From: Holophagales bacterium
Lineage (GTDB): Bacteria; Acidobacteriota; Holophagae; Holophagales; Holophagaceae
Assembly (NCBI GenBank): GCA_031281385.1
Contig: JAITFL010000003.1
Coordinates: forward strand, 1-17,186
Length of the DNA stretch: 17,186 bases
Direction of reading: 5' to 3'
Shown: piece by piece, positions 6,356 through 13,702 of the stretch
Numbering within the stretch: position 1 is the first letter of the stretch
Layout of the letters: each line of letters opens with the position of its first letter
Position numbers and translations under genes: made by a program
The notes under the pieces: generated by a model
What the model saw: the letters and a program-made list of their open reading frames with translations, nothing else
Database searches by the model: none
What the model was told of the DNA's origin: nothing

Positions 6356-9300
6356 TTAGACGTTTTGCTCGTGCCAGCCCAGCGATGGTTCCCATACCAT
6401 GTGTCCCAAGTCTTCACGCAACATTGGTGAGATCAGGGGTTCTATAAGGCTTCTGATTTTGGCGACCACATCCAAAAATGACTCCGGCACGGGACGACTG
6501 GTTCGCCTTTGGTGAAACTCCTGCCACCATTGCTGACAGCTTTTTGCAAACTCGTCCCCGAGCGACGCGGGCATTGATTCGGGGAGAGATGTGCCGTTGT
6601 AGTCGAACACGACGTACACCGCATCGAGCAGGCTTTTGCCTTCTAAGCTGTAGTTTTGGGCCAAAGACCACATATCAAGGCAGGACTCCATCTTGTAGTC
6701 GTGCGTATCCCAGTTGTTAATATCCACTGACGCCAAGCTGTGCAGACCCTTGGCTAACCTGATTGTTGGCATCTCGCTCAAAGATGTGTCGAGGAACGGC
6801 GGACGGTCATTGCTCATTTTGTAGCTGTCGTCGAAGAATGTTGACGTTGGGGTTGTCTTTTCTGGTGCCTTGCGCCCCTTGCCCTTGATGGCTCTTAGCC
6901 TGCGCTGCGCATTCAAGTATCCCTGCTCTGCGGCTTTTGTGTACCATTCGATGGCCTTTGCCCTGTTTTTGGGTACGCCGTGGCCTTTTTCGTACATCTC
7001 CCCTAGCGAGCTCTGTGCTACAACATAGCCTTGTTCTGCGGATTTTTCATACCATTCCATCGCCTTTGCAAAGTCTTTGGGAACGCCATCGCCTTCAAAA
7101 TACACTGTGCCAAGCTTGCACTGGGCGGCTGCATGGCCCTGCTCGGCTGCCGCGCTGAAAATTGTGGCGGCCAATTCCTTTTCCCCATGCTTTGGCTCTC
7201 CCCAAGCGTTCCGAACCAGCCAGCCTAATTCGTACATTGCATGCGCCCTGCCCGCCCACGCCGGATTTATGCTCCATTCTGTGGACTCGGCCTTTGCGTA
7301 CCATTCTGCGGCCTTTGCGTAGTTCTTTCGGACGCCTTTGCCATATTCGTACATCTCGGCCAGCCTGAACTGTGCGTAGGCCTCGCCCTGCTCTGCGCGC
7401 TGGCGGTACTGCCTAGCGGCCTTTCTGTACCATTTTGCGGCACCTGCCTCGTATTTTTCTTTGGGCCAATGTTCCCTGTCGTTGGCCTTCTTATCAAACA
7501 TCCAGCCGAGCCTGTACTGCGCGTCGGCGTCGCCCCGCTCGGCATCGCGTTGGCACTGCTCTTCGGCCTTCTGCCACCATCCAAGCGCATCTTTGGCGCC
7601 TTGGTGTGGGGCTCCGACGCCGGTTGGCTCGAATGACTCGATTACAACGGCTCCATCGCCTTCTCTGGGGCCAAAGGACTTGGCCCAACACACCAGCAAG
7701 CCAAAGTCGGTACTGGGCGGCAGGCCGTACTCCATTGCTATGTATTCCAGGCTCTCCGAGTCCTCCGATCCTCTCATGACTATTTCACTTTTTCGCTGCA
7801 TGGCCCTGTAATACCATTCTGCGGCCTTTGCCACGTCCTTTGGGACTCCGACGCCTGTTTCGTACATCTCGCCGATATGCAAAAGCGCAAACCTGTCGCC
7901 CAGCCATTCACATTCCTCTGCTGCCTTTGCGGATTTTTTACACCAGTCAAGGGCTTTCTCAAAGTCTTGTGGAAAGCCGCGGCAATTGAAATACATTCCG
8001 CCAAGGCACGACATGGCATCTCCATCGCCCTGCATGGCCGCCTTGAGGAACCATTCTGCGGCCTTTGCCACGTCTAGGGGGACGTCGTAAAAGGTGCCGT
8101 CGTCATCATCGTTATCATGGCCTAAATGCTTGTAGCCAATCCATGTCTGTGCTTCCACGTCGCCAGCCTCTGCCGCCATCTGGTACAGCTCTGCGGCCTT
8201 TTCTTGATCCTTTGGGACGCCCACGCCCCATTCATACATGGCTCCGAGCCTATACTGCGCGTAGGCTTCGCCCTGCTCGGCGCGTAGGCGAAACTGTTCT
8301 GCGGCCTTTTTCCACAATTCGCGGGCCTTTGCCCTGTTTCTTGGGACACCCTCGCCCTGCAAATACATATGAGCAAGCTTGTACTGCGCCTCGGCTTCGC
8401 CCAGCTTGGCGCGGCGGCGGTACTGTTCTGCGGCCTTTTTGAACCATTCATGGGCTTCATCGTGTTTTTGGTCGTATATATACGATTCGGCTAGCATGCA
8501 CTGGGCCTCGGCGTCGCCCCGCTCTGCCTCGCTACGAATATGCTCTGGCCCCTTTTTGTGCCATTCCGCGCTCTTTGACCTGTCTTTTTGCGGGTTGCCG
8601 ACGTGGGATCTGTATATCGTTCCCAACGATGGCAGCGAGTCCCAATGGAAGCCCGACCAGAGTTTGTACTCTGCGGCCTTTTCCAAGTCTTGTGGAGCGC
8701 CAAGCCCGGCTTCGAGCATCTGGCTGACTTTGTGCGAAGCCCTCTTGGAAACATCCCAGTCGCCATGTTCTGTGGCTTTCAGCCACAATTCAAGGGCTTT
8801 TTCATTGTCTTTTGGGAATCCCCAGCCATTGTAATACATTATGCCCAGCCCATACATGGCCATGCCGTCGCCCTGGTCCGCCGCCTTCTGGAGCCATTTT
8901 GCTGCCACCGCCATGTCCATTGGGCGGACGGTGCCAAAAAGATGCGCTCGGCCCATCCAGCATTGCGCCCCTATGCTGCCTGCTTTTGCAGCTTTTTTGA
9001 ACCATTCCAAGGTTTTTACCTTGTCCTGCGGGACGCGGTCGCCATATTCATACTCTCGGGCGAGCCAGCACTTCGCTTCGGCGTCGCCCAGCTCGGCGTG
9101 GCGGCAGTACAGCTCCTCGGCCTTTCGGTAACATTCTGCGGCCTTTGCCCAGTCTTTTGGGACACCGTAGCCGATTTCGTACATCTTGGTCAGCTCGTGC
9201 TGTGCATCAGCCTGACCACTCTCCGCAGCCTTGGCGTACCACTCTGCGGCCTTTGTTTCGCTGAATGGGACGCCATCGCCGCTCAAGTACCAGGTACCCA

Positions 9301-9502
9301 GCTTGAATTGTGCATACGCATGGCCCGCTTCCGCCGCCCTGCGGCACCACTCTGTGGACTTTTTGTAGTCCTCTGTAACGCCGTCGCCAAGTTCGTACCT
9401 TCTGGCGAGCCTCCACTGCGCGTCTGCGTCTCCGCCCTCGGCGGCTATGCGGTCCCGCTTTGCCCCTGCGGATTCCAGTTCTTGCTCTTTGCCATTTGCC
9501 AT
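6356..9502 (-). CDS. Giant Sel1-repeat protein (about 1048 aa) with orphan C-terminal domain
   Basis: About eighteen Sel1-like repeats (consensus AQ..LG.MYE.G.GVPKD..KAAEWY.KAAEQG) run from residue 25 to about 870. Several are lengthened by a second helix of the form QYRRRAE..GEA. One interruption around residues 580-640 is also present in the 624-residue paralogue at 10236-12110. The last 175 residues are not Sel1; they form a separate region with W and Y clusters that I cannot assign. There is no signal peptide. The frame opens at an ATG at 9514, but the ATG at 9502 has GGAGG five bases upstream and is the likely start. The gene lies 95 bases after the exonuclease gene and 80 bases before the W-rich repeat gene. 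Such a long solenoid should form a large superhelical binding surface; its partner is unknown. Confidence 0.94.
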   Translation of the reverse strand: MANGKEQELESAGAKRDRIAAEGGDADAQWRLARRYELGDGVTEDYKKSTEWCRRAAEAGHAYAQFKLGTWYLSGDGVPFSETKAAEWYAKAAESGQADAQHELTKMYEIGYGVPKDWAKAAECYRKAEELYCRHAELGDAEAKCWLAREYEYGDRVPQDKVKTLEWFKKAAKAGSIGAQCWMGRAHLFGTVRPMDMAVAAKWLQKAADQGDGMAMYGLGIMYYNGWGFPKDNEKALELWLKATEHGDWDVSKRASHKVSQMLEAGLGAPQDLEKAAEYKLWSGFHWDSLPSLGTIYRSHVGNPQKDRSKSAEWHKKGPEHIRSEAERGDAEAQCMLAESYIYDQKHDEAHEWFKKAAEQYRRRAKLGEAEAQYKLAHMYLQGEGVPRNRAKARELWKKAAEQFRLRAEQGEAYAQYRLGAMYEWGVGVPKDQEKAAELYQMAAEAGDVEAQTWIGYKHLGHDNDDDDGTFYDVPLDVAKAAEWFLKAAMQGDGDAMSCLGGMYFNCRGFPQDFEKALDWCKKSAKAAEECEWLGDRFALLHIGEMYETGVGVPKDVAKAAEWYYRAMQRKSEIVMRGSEDSESLEYIAMEYGLPPSTDFGLLVCWAKSFGPREGDGAVVIESFEPTGVGAPHQGAKDALGWWQKAEEQCQRDAERGDADAQYRLGWMFDKKANDREHWPKEKYEAGAAKWYRKAARQYRQRAEQGEAYAQFRLAEMYEYGKGVRKNYAKAAEWYAKAESTEWSINPAWAGRAHAMYELGWLVRNAWGEPKHGEKELAATIFSAAAEQGHAAAQCKLGTVYFEGDGVPKDFAKAMEWYEKSAEQGYVVAQSSLGEMYEKGHGVPKNRAKAIEWYTKAAEQGYLNAQRRLRAIKGKGRKAPEKTTPTSTFFDDSYKMSNDRPPFLDTSLSEMPTIRLAKGLHSLASVDINNWDTHDYKMESCLDMWSLAQNYSLEGKSLLDAVYVVFDYNGTSLPESMPASLGDEFAKSCQQWWQEFHQRRTSRPVPESFLDVVAKIRSLIEPLISPMLREDLGHMVWEPSLGWHEQNV
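7670..7753 (-). other. Conserved non-Sel1 insertion, copy 1
   Basis: This 28-residue segment interrupts the Sel1 array. It matches, without gaps, the segment at 11052-11135 in the other large Sel1 gene; the shared residues include IA.E.GLPP and AKSFG. Sel1 repeats on both sides also correspond, so the two genes share a long homologous block. Confidence 0.75.
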
Positions 9503-9597
9503 TATGGCCTCCATCCAATGCTGTCTGATGACAGCTAAGATTGACGCTTAAACTAGGTGCGCGGGCAGTGCCAAGCGCGCCAGCAAAACCAAGAGCG

Positions 9598-10200
9598 TCA
9601 TTGCTGTTTTTCCCTTTTCGACAACCCCAGCCGCTTTTTCATGCCGGGGGCGATTGGCCGCTGGTTGACGACGTCCATGTAAACTTTCCAAATTTTTGCT
9701 ATGTTCATTGCATCGTCTATCCCCCTGTGGTGGATCCCCTCTAGGGGAATGTTCAACACACTCAACGCTTTTTCCATTCCGCAAGGCTTGGCTCCTCTCA
9801 TTTCTGAAAAGAGCTGTTTCAGGTTGAGGTGGCGGCCCTCCAGAACGGCGGAGATTCGGCCTTTGTAGCCGTTGCGATTAACTTCCCTCATTATCTGGGT
9901 TTTGTCGTAGAGGCCCCACGAAACGAGATCCGCGTCATCGCCTATCCAGCTTTCAAATGCTGACATGGCTTCGCTGAACATTGGCGCGTCGCTGACGTCA
10001 TCCTGCTGGATGCTTGTCAGTTTGGTGCAGAAGTCGGACAGGATTGGGCTGATGACTGGCCTGACGAATGTTTGGAAAGTGCCTATTTCGTTGCCATCTC
10101 CATCCAGTTTTACTGCGCCGATCTCTATTATTTCTGATGGGATGTTGTTTTTCTCTTCCCAGCAGGTTGCCTCAAGGTCGAATACTACTGTCTGTCCCAT
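9598..10200 (-). CDS. DEDDh-family 3'-5' exonuclease (ERI-1/KapD-like)
   Basis: This 200-residue exonuclease has all signature positions of the RNase T/DEDDh superfamily: FDLEAT (D8, E10), WGLYDK (D99) and HHRGIDDA (H158, D163). The SEIIEIGAVKLD stretch after the first motif is typical of the ERI-1/KapD group. These enzymes use two metal ions to trim the 3' ends of RNA or DNA. The start is the ATG at 10200, with AGGAG eight bases upstream; a TTG at 10218 is open but has no site. The basic C-terminal tail (about 185-200) could help bind nucleic acid. It sits between two Sel1-repeat genes, with gaps of 35 and 95 bases, and is the only recognisable enzyme of the cluster. That makes it a candidate effector or processing enzyme. 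The substrate cannot be told from sequence. Confidence 0.92.
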   Translation of the reverse strand: MGQTVVFDLEATCWEEKNNIPSEIIEIGAVKLDGDGNEIGTFQTFVRPVISPILSDFCTKLTSIQQDDVSDAPMFSEAMSAFESWIGDDADLVSWGLYDKTQIMREVNRNGYKGRISAVLEGRHLNLKQLFSEMRGAKPCGMEKALSVLNIPLEGIHHRGIDDAMNIAKIWKVYMDVVNQRPIAPGMKKRLGLSKREKQQ

Positions 10201-10235
10201 TTTTGGTTCTCCTGTCAAAAGTTGGAATGATTTGG

Positions 10236-12110
10236 TTATGGGACATCGGCACTGCCCCCCTCTAAAGACTTTAGGTCACTCTTCGCTTCCAAGTCCCCTT
10301 GCTCCGCTGCCCTTTGGAGCCATTCTGCGGCCTTTGCCATGTCCAACGGGCCGCGGACGCCATAATAATACATCCAGCCAAGCCTGGCCAGTGCCCACAC
10401 ATGGCCCTGTTCTGCGGCTTTCTCCCACCACTCAAGCGCTTTTTTTATGTCTTGTTGAAAAAATTCGCCCCGAAAATACAACCCGCCGAGTATGCGCTGA
10501 GCGGCTACATGGCCCTGATCAGCGGCCTTGGCGTACCATTCTGCGGCTTTTGCAAACGCCTCTCGGACTTTTTGGAGGCTCTTGGCGTCTTTAGGTGGCC
10601 TGCACAACGTGAATTTTGCATACCCTCGGCGTTGATACATCTTGCCAAGTCGGAACTGTGCGTGCGCGCTGCCGGCCTCCGCCGCCCTAGTGTACCATTT
10701 TTCGGCCCAGATCATATTCCTGAATACGCCCCTGCCAAAATCAAACGTATCCGAATCGTACATCTCGGCGAGCCTGCACTGTGCATCCACATCGCCCCGC
10801 TCGGCGCGCTGATAGTACTGTTTGGCGGCCTTTTTGTACCACTCATTTGCTTTTTCGCCGTCTTTTGGGACTCCTTTGCCTAATTTATACATCGCGGCAA
10901 GTTTGTATTGCGCGTCCGCGTCGCCCCGCTCGGCGTCGCGTCTGCACTGTTCTGCTACCTTCTGCCACCATCCGGCAGCCTCTTTTACGTCTCTGGACGC
11001 AGGGCCCACTCCGATTTGCTCTGGTGCCTTGGCCCCGTTCCCATGGCCCGACCCAAACGACTTGGCCAAGAAGCGCAGCATGCCAATGCCGATGTCGGGG
11101 GGCAGGCCATGCTCCAGCGCGATGAGACTGAGACTGAGGTCGAGGCCTGGCCCATCACCCTCCCCTTCCAAGCAGTTGTAATACCATCCGACGGCCTTGG
11201 CCAAGTCCTTGGGCACTCCAATGCCGGTTTCGTACATTTCGCCTAAGTGGAACATCGCTTCCGTTTCGCCCGCTTCCGCCGCTTTATTCCACCATTCAAA
11301 CGCCCTTTCAAAATCTTGGGAAAAGCCGTCGCCATTGAAATACATTTCGCCAAGTTTGCACATGGCCATCTCAAAGCTCTGCTCGACTGACTTTTGGAGC
11401 CATTCTGCGGCCTTTGCCTTGTCCACGGCGCAGCCGATGCCTTCTAGATACCTAACGCCCGTCAAGAACTGCGCGAATTTGTCGCCCATCTCTGCATCTC
11501 TGATGCAACTTTCTGGGTCTTCGTAGCCCCACCACCATCTATATGGCTCGGCACTAGGGGCTCTGTACGCTTCGGATTCCGGCAGGCACACGCCAAACGA
11601 CTTGGCAATGCGCTCCAGCACGCCATGTCTGACAAAGCGCAGGTCTTGCCGGTCGCGGTATTGGCCGTCGAACATTTGATGGGTCAGGTATCTATCTGCG
11701 CCCGTCTCTTTTACGAGTTGGTTGACTGTGCGCGCTTGGGCGGCATAGGCAAAACAGTCGCACAAAAATGGGTTGTCGCCGGGGGCCTCTGTCAGCGCCT
11801 CTATCAAAAACCCCCTTATGTCCTCTTCATCGCGGAGAGTTTCTGGAATGTCCCAGTCCGAGAAGTTGTACCGAATCTGCTCATCGCTGGGGTCTTCATG
11901 CGCTGCCCAGTTTTTGCCCTTGCTAGGCTTGGAACCTCCTTTTAGAGGCTTCCCCCCGCGCCCTTTCGACTTGGAACGCACTTGGGACAGGCTGGCCTCC
12001 AGTTCGTCTGCGTCCATGAGGATCCAGCGCTCGGCAAGGTGCCTGGCCCGCAATATTCTGATCAATTGTTTTTCTGCTGCTGTCTGTTCTTGTTGCTCGA
12101 CTTGTGCCAT
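10236..12110 (-). CDS. Sel1-repeat protein with N-terminal addiction-module-antidote (HI1420/HigA-like) domain
   Basis: This 624-residue protein is the first gene of the cluster. Residues 1-40 are helical. Residues 45-70 form a basic K/G/S-rich linker that might bind nucleic acid. Residues about 81-178 match the pattern of the HI1420/HigA-like antidote family: a WDIPETLRDEEDIRGFL start, the ALTEAPGD turn, an AR..NQLVKETG helix-turn-helix and an IAKSFGVCL end. About ten Sel1 repeats follow (205-620), including a non-Sel1 insertion shared with the giant Sel1 gene. The start is the ATG at 12110, with a weak GAGAAG site; a TTG at 12125 is also open. The protein ends 35 bases before the exonuclease. 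Family knowledge suggests DNA binding by the HTH, so this gene may regulate its own operon; that is inference. Confidence 0.92.
   Translation of the reverse strand: MAQVEQQEQTAAEKQLIRILRARHLAERWILMDADELEASLSQVRSKSKGRGGKPLKGGSKPSKGKNWAAHEDPSDEQIRYNFSDWDIPETLRDEEDIRGFLIEALTEAPGDNPFLCDCFAYAAQARTVNQLVKETGADRYLTHQMFDGQYRDRQDLRFVRHGVLERIAKSFGVCLPESEAYRAPSAEPYRWWWGYEDPESCIRDAEMGDKFAQFLTGVRYLEGIGCAVDKAKAAEWLQKSVEQSFEMAMCKLGEMYFNGDGFSQDFERAFEWWNKAAEAGETEAMFHLGEMYETGIGVPKDLAKAVGWYYNCLEGEGDGPGLDLSLSLIALEHGLPPDIGIGMLRFLAKSFGSGHGNGAKAPEQIGVGPASRDVKEAAGWWQKVAEQCRRDAERGDADAQYKLAAMYKLGKGVPKDGEKANEWYKKAAKQYYQRAERGDVDAQCRLAEMYDSDTFDFGRGVFRNMIWAEKWYTRAAEAGSAHAQFRLGKMYQRRGYAKFTLCRPPKDAKSLQKVREAFAKAAEWYAKAADQGHVAAQRILGGLYFRGEFFQQDIKKALEWWEKAAEQGHVWALARLGWMYYYGVRGPLDMAKAAEWLQRAAEQGDLEAKSDLKSLEGGSADVP
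11052..11135 (-). other. Conserved non-Sel1 insertion, copy 2
   Basis: This 28-residue segment within the Sel1 array corresponds to 7670-7753 in the giant Sel1 gene (shared IA.E.GLPP and AKSFG). It is followed in both genes by a degenerate, acidic linker and then by WWQK..EQC.RDAERGDADAQY, which restarts the repeat array. Confidence 0.75.
11577..11870 (-). other. Addiction-module-antidote-like HTH domain inside the Sel1 protein
   Basis: This segment encodes roughly residues 81-178. Known members of the HI1420-downstream antidote family have a Y/F-x-x-x-x-x-L-x-x-EEDI-x-x-xL entry, then ARARGMxQLAxETGLxRExLYxAL and a final LGxxL. Here the corresponding positions read LRDEEDIRGFL, ARTVNQLVKETG and SFGVCL. 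The turn after the recognition helix is longer than usual and the LYKAL motif is replaced by LTHQMF, so the domain may have diverged in DNA binding. Confidence 0.7.
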
Positions 12111-12609
12111 CTGTCTTCTCGCCAAGGTGTTTGTTGACGGTTATGTAGTGCGGCGCGTACAGGATCCTGCTCGCCGGCGGGTGACTTGCATGTTGTTTGC
12201 GTCCTGTTCCCTTTTCTTGCATGCCGCTTTTCGGCACCAGACACCACGGCGGGCTTTACTCTGGATGGGTCAGGCCGTACTTATGACCAGACTCAATTTT
12301 ACCACATTGAAAAATAAGGCATTTGGGCTAGGGACTGGGGGCGGAGGTCGAGGAGCGGGGACCGCGCAAGCGCGACGATATTGATGCGGGCTGCGCCTGC
12401 GGCGGCTTTTGCGGATTGTGCCGACTCTTTGGTTGGTTGTGTTCGTTGATTCTTCGTCTGACTTTTTGCCCATGTCATTGCTCCGATCTGCGCTGGGAGA
12501 TTTTTGCCCTCTTGCGGGTGGCAGAGCCAGCGGCACCCTGCTCCCCGTTTCCCCTGGGGCTAAAACTATTTTACCATCCGCCTTTTTTTGCCCTTTTTTG
12601 CGCCCCTTT
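12111..12609 (-). other. Non-coding leader of the Sel1 cluster (GC-rich part)
   Basis: No convincing gene is seen here. Open frames exist on both strands (for example 12270-12614 minus), but their products are low-complexity and basic or proline-rich. On the minus strand a TGGTAAAAT motif occurs at 12295-12303 and again near 12564-12572; either could be a -10-like element for the Sel1 operon, but no matching -35 hexamer stands at the right distance. One copy of an intergenic hairpin repeat lies at 12383-12423. Confidence 0.4.
12383..12423 (+). repeat. Intergenic GC-rich hairpin repeat, copy 1
   Basis: It begins with GATGCGGGCTGCGCC, continues through a GC-rich arm and a T-run, and ends in TGCCG. 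The copy at 13703-13743 has the same start, T-run and end. The arms GCGGGC and GCCTGC around a TGC loop can pair with one mismatch. It is probably a dispersed intergenic repeat of this genome. Confidence 0.5.
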
Positions 12610-12960
12610 TCCATGAAAATTAAGCAAAAGTTCCATTTCTGGGGGTCGGCGCGATTACATACTATTGCTTAATGATTATTAATGGTACTGTTTTGTAATT
12701 GTAGTTATTAAAATAGATACGATAATACACAGTATTTTTAATTGAAATTAGTCAACTTAGTTATTTGCAAAACCATCCAATGTCAATTACATTACATAGC
12801 CAAAAAATTATTAGTAGTACGTATTTGTAAATATAGTAGTTGGGAAGCATATATCAATCAACATAAGCACACACTTGCAAATTCGAGTTTCCCCGCGTGC
12901 AGACGGCCGTTTGTTGGCGTTAGGTTCATTGGATTGGCATAACCCAGTTATCATATAGGT
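12610..12960. other. AT-rich non-coding island
   Basis: Base composition shifts abruptly from GC-rich to strongly AT-rich at about 12610 and returns by about 12960. The island holds runs such as ATTATTAATGG and TATTTTTAATTG and no good open frame; a 66-codon frame at 12742-12942 has no ribosome site and no recognisable product. It could hold promoters for the Sel1 operon (a TTGACA hexamer lies on the minus strand at 12781-12786, without a clear -10), bind a nucleoid protein, or mark an insertion boundary. Confidence 0.55.
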
Positions 12961-13033
12961 CGTACCGCGCATAAAAGTTTGATAAAAGGGGGGGGAGCGG
13001 AACGGAAAGCGCGGCCGTATCTACGAGAATCAG

Positions 13034-13067
13034 TGCCAATCAATAGGGGAACCCCTAAAAATTGGCA
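13034..13067 (-). terminator. Two-part hairpin directly after the PLD nuclease stop codon
   Basis: TGCCAAT at 13034-13040 pairs with ATTGGCA at 13061-13067. Nested inside, AGGGG and CCCCT pair around an AA loop. The structure starts at the base next to the stop codon of the nuclease gene. The T-run that would follow the stem in a standard intrinsic terminator sits in an internal bulge instead, so it may be a terminator variant or an mRNA-stabilising hairpin. Confidence 0.4.
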
Positions 13068-13625
13068 TCAGTACTCTACCGAGTGCGCACGGTGCGACTC
13101 CCAATTGGCCAGGTATCGGGCGGCTAGGTTGGGGTCTTTGACTATCAGCAGGTTTTCGGCGTTTCTGTCCTCGGCGCTGGTGGTGAAGTTGAAAGAGCCT
13201 GTCACGACGATCTTTTTGTCTATGATCATCACTTTGTTGTGGGCGATGCTGTGCTTGTCGTCTATCCAGACGGGGATTCCAGCACGGACAAGCATGGGCG
13301 CCTTGGTTTGTTTGTACTCTTTTTGGTTCTCTTTTTGGCTTTTGTCCAGAAGCACCTGCACCCCGACTCCCCTGCGTTTGGCGCGGACAAGCGCTGCGGC
13401 AATGGGTTCGCTGGTGAAGCTGTACGCTTGGACGAATACCGATTCCTCTGCGCCGTCCAGCGCGTCCACTATGGCCCTTGAAGCGCCGCCTCTTGGGGAA
13501 AAGTAGGCTTGGATGGCCGTTTGGTCAACCGCAATGGCGGGCTGGCCGCGCTTCTGGCCCTCCCACCACTGCCAACCGAAGAAGGCGGCGAGCGTGGCAA
13601 GCGTTAGGGTAAGTTTGTGCTTCAC
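13068..13625 (-). CDS. Phospholipase D-family endonuclease (Nuc-like, single HKD motif)
   Basis: This is a 185-residue protein with one HKD motif (HNKVMIID; H129, K131, D136) followed by GSFNFT and EN, as in the PLD/Nuc endonucleases. These act as dimers with one HKD from each subunit and cleave DNA or RNA without a metal ion. The first 20 residues after a KHK start are hydrophobic, a signal peptide or membrane anchor, so the enzyme is probably periplasmic or extracellular. The start is uncertain: no ATG fits, and a GTG at 13625 is chosen over a TTG at 13643. The TTG overlaps the -10 region of the predicted promoter and would lie upstream of the transcription start. A hairpin follows the stop. 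It diverges from the fucosidase gene and is separate from the Sel1 cluster. Confidence 0.9.
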   Translation of the reverse strand: MKHKLTLTLATLAAFFGWQWWEGQKRGQPAIAVDQTAIQAYFSPRGGASRAIVDALDGAEESVFVQAYSFTSEPIAAALVRAKRRGVGVQVLLDKSQKENQKEYKQTKAPMLVRAGIPVWIDDKHSIAHNKVMIIDKKIVVTGSFNFTTSAEDRNAENLLIVKDPNLAARYLANWESHRAHSVEY

Positions 13626-13634
13626 AATTCTGTA

Positions 13635-13664
13635 ATTATACAAGGGAGCGGGAAGCAGTTACAA
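13635..13664 (-). promoter_or_regulatory. Sigma-70-type promoter of the PLD nuclease
   Basis: On the minus strand a perfect TATAAT (13635-13640) is preceded after 18 bases by TTGTAA (13659-13664). Transcription would begin close to 13628, only a few bases before the GTG start, so the mRNA would be leaderless or nearly so. No Shine-Dalgarno is present, which is consistent. Confidence 0.55.
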
Positions 13665-13667
13665 ACG

Positions 13668-13698
13668 AATTGACAATTGACAATTGACAATTGACAAT
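13668..13698. repeat. Tandem AATTGAC heptamer repeat
   Basis: Four consecutive copies of the 7-base unit AATTGAC, ending in AATGG, lie between the divergent nuclease and fucosidase genes. The array abuts copy 2 of the GC-rich hairpin repeat, so the two together may be one intergenic repeat element. It lies just upstream of the nuclease -35 region and could affect that promoter through copy-number change. Confidence 0.85.
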
Positions 13699-13702
13699 GG
13701 TG

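Noticed and set aside
8588..9538. A 316-codon open frame on the plus strand, antisense to the giant Sel1 gene
   Set aside because: It mirrors the Sel1 repeats in the opposite strand; the periodic codon pattern keeps antisense frames open. The minus-strand product is a clear Sel1 protein with a good ribosome site.
12270..12614. A 114-codon minus-strand frame upstream of the Sel1 cluster
   Set aside because: Product is K/R/P-rich low complexity without a recognisable domain, no Shine-Dalgarno, and it runs through the hairpin repeat.
12742..12942. A 66-codon plus-strand frame in the AT-rich island
   Set aside because: No ribosome site, no recognisable features; expected by chance in AT-rich DNA.
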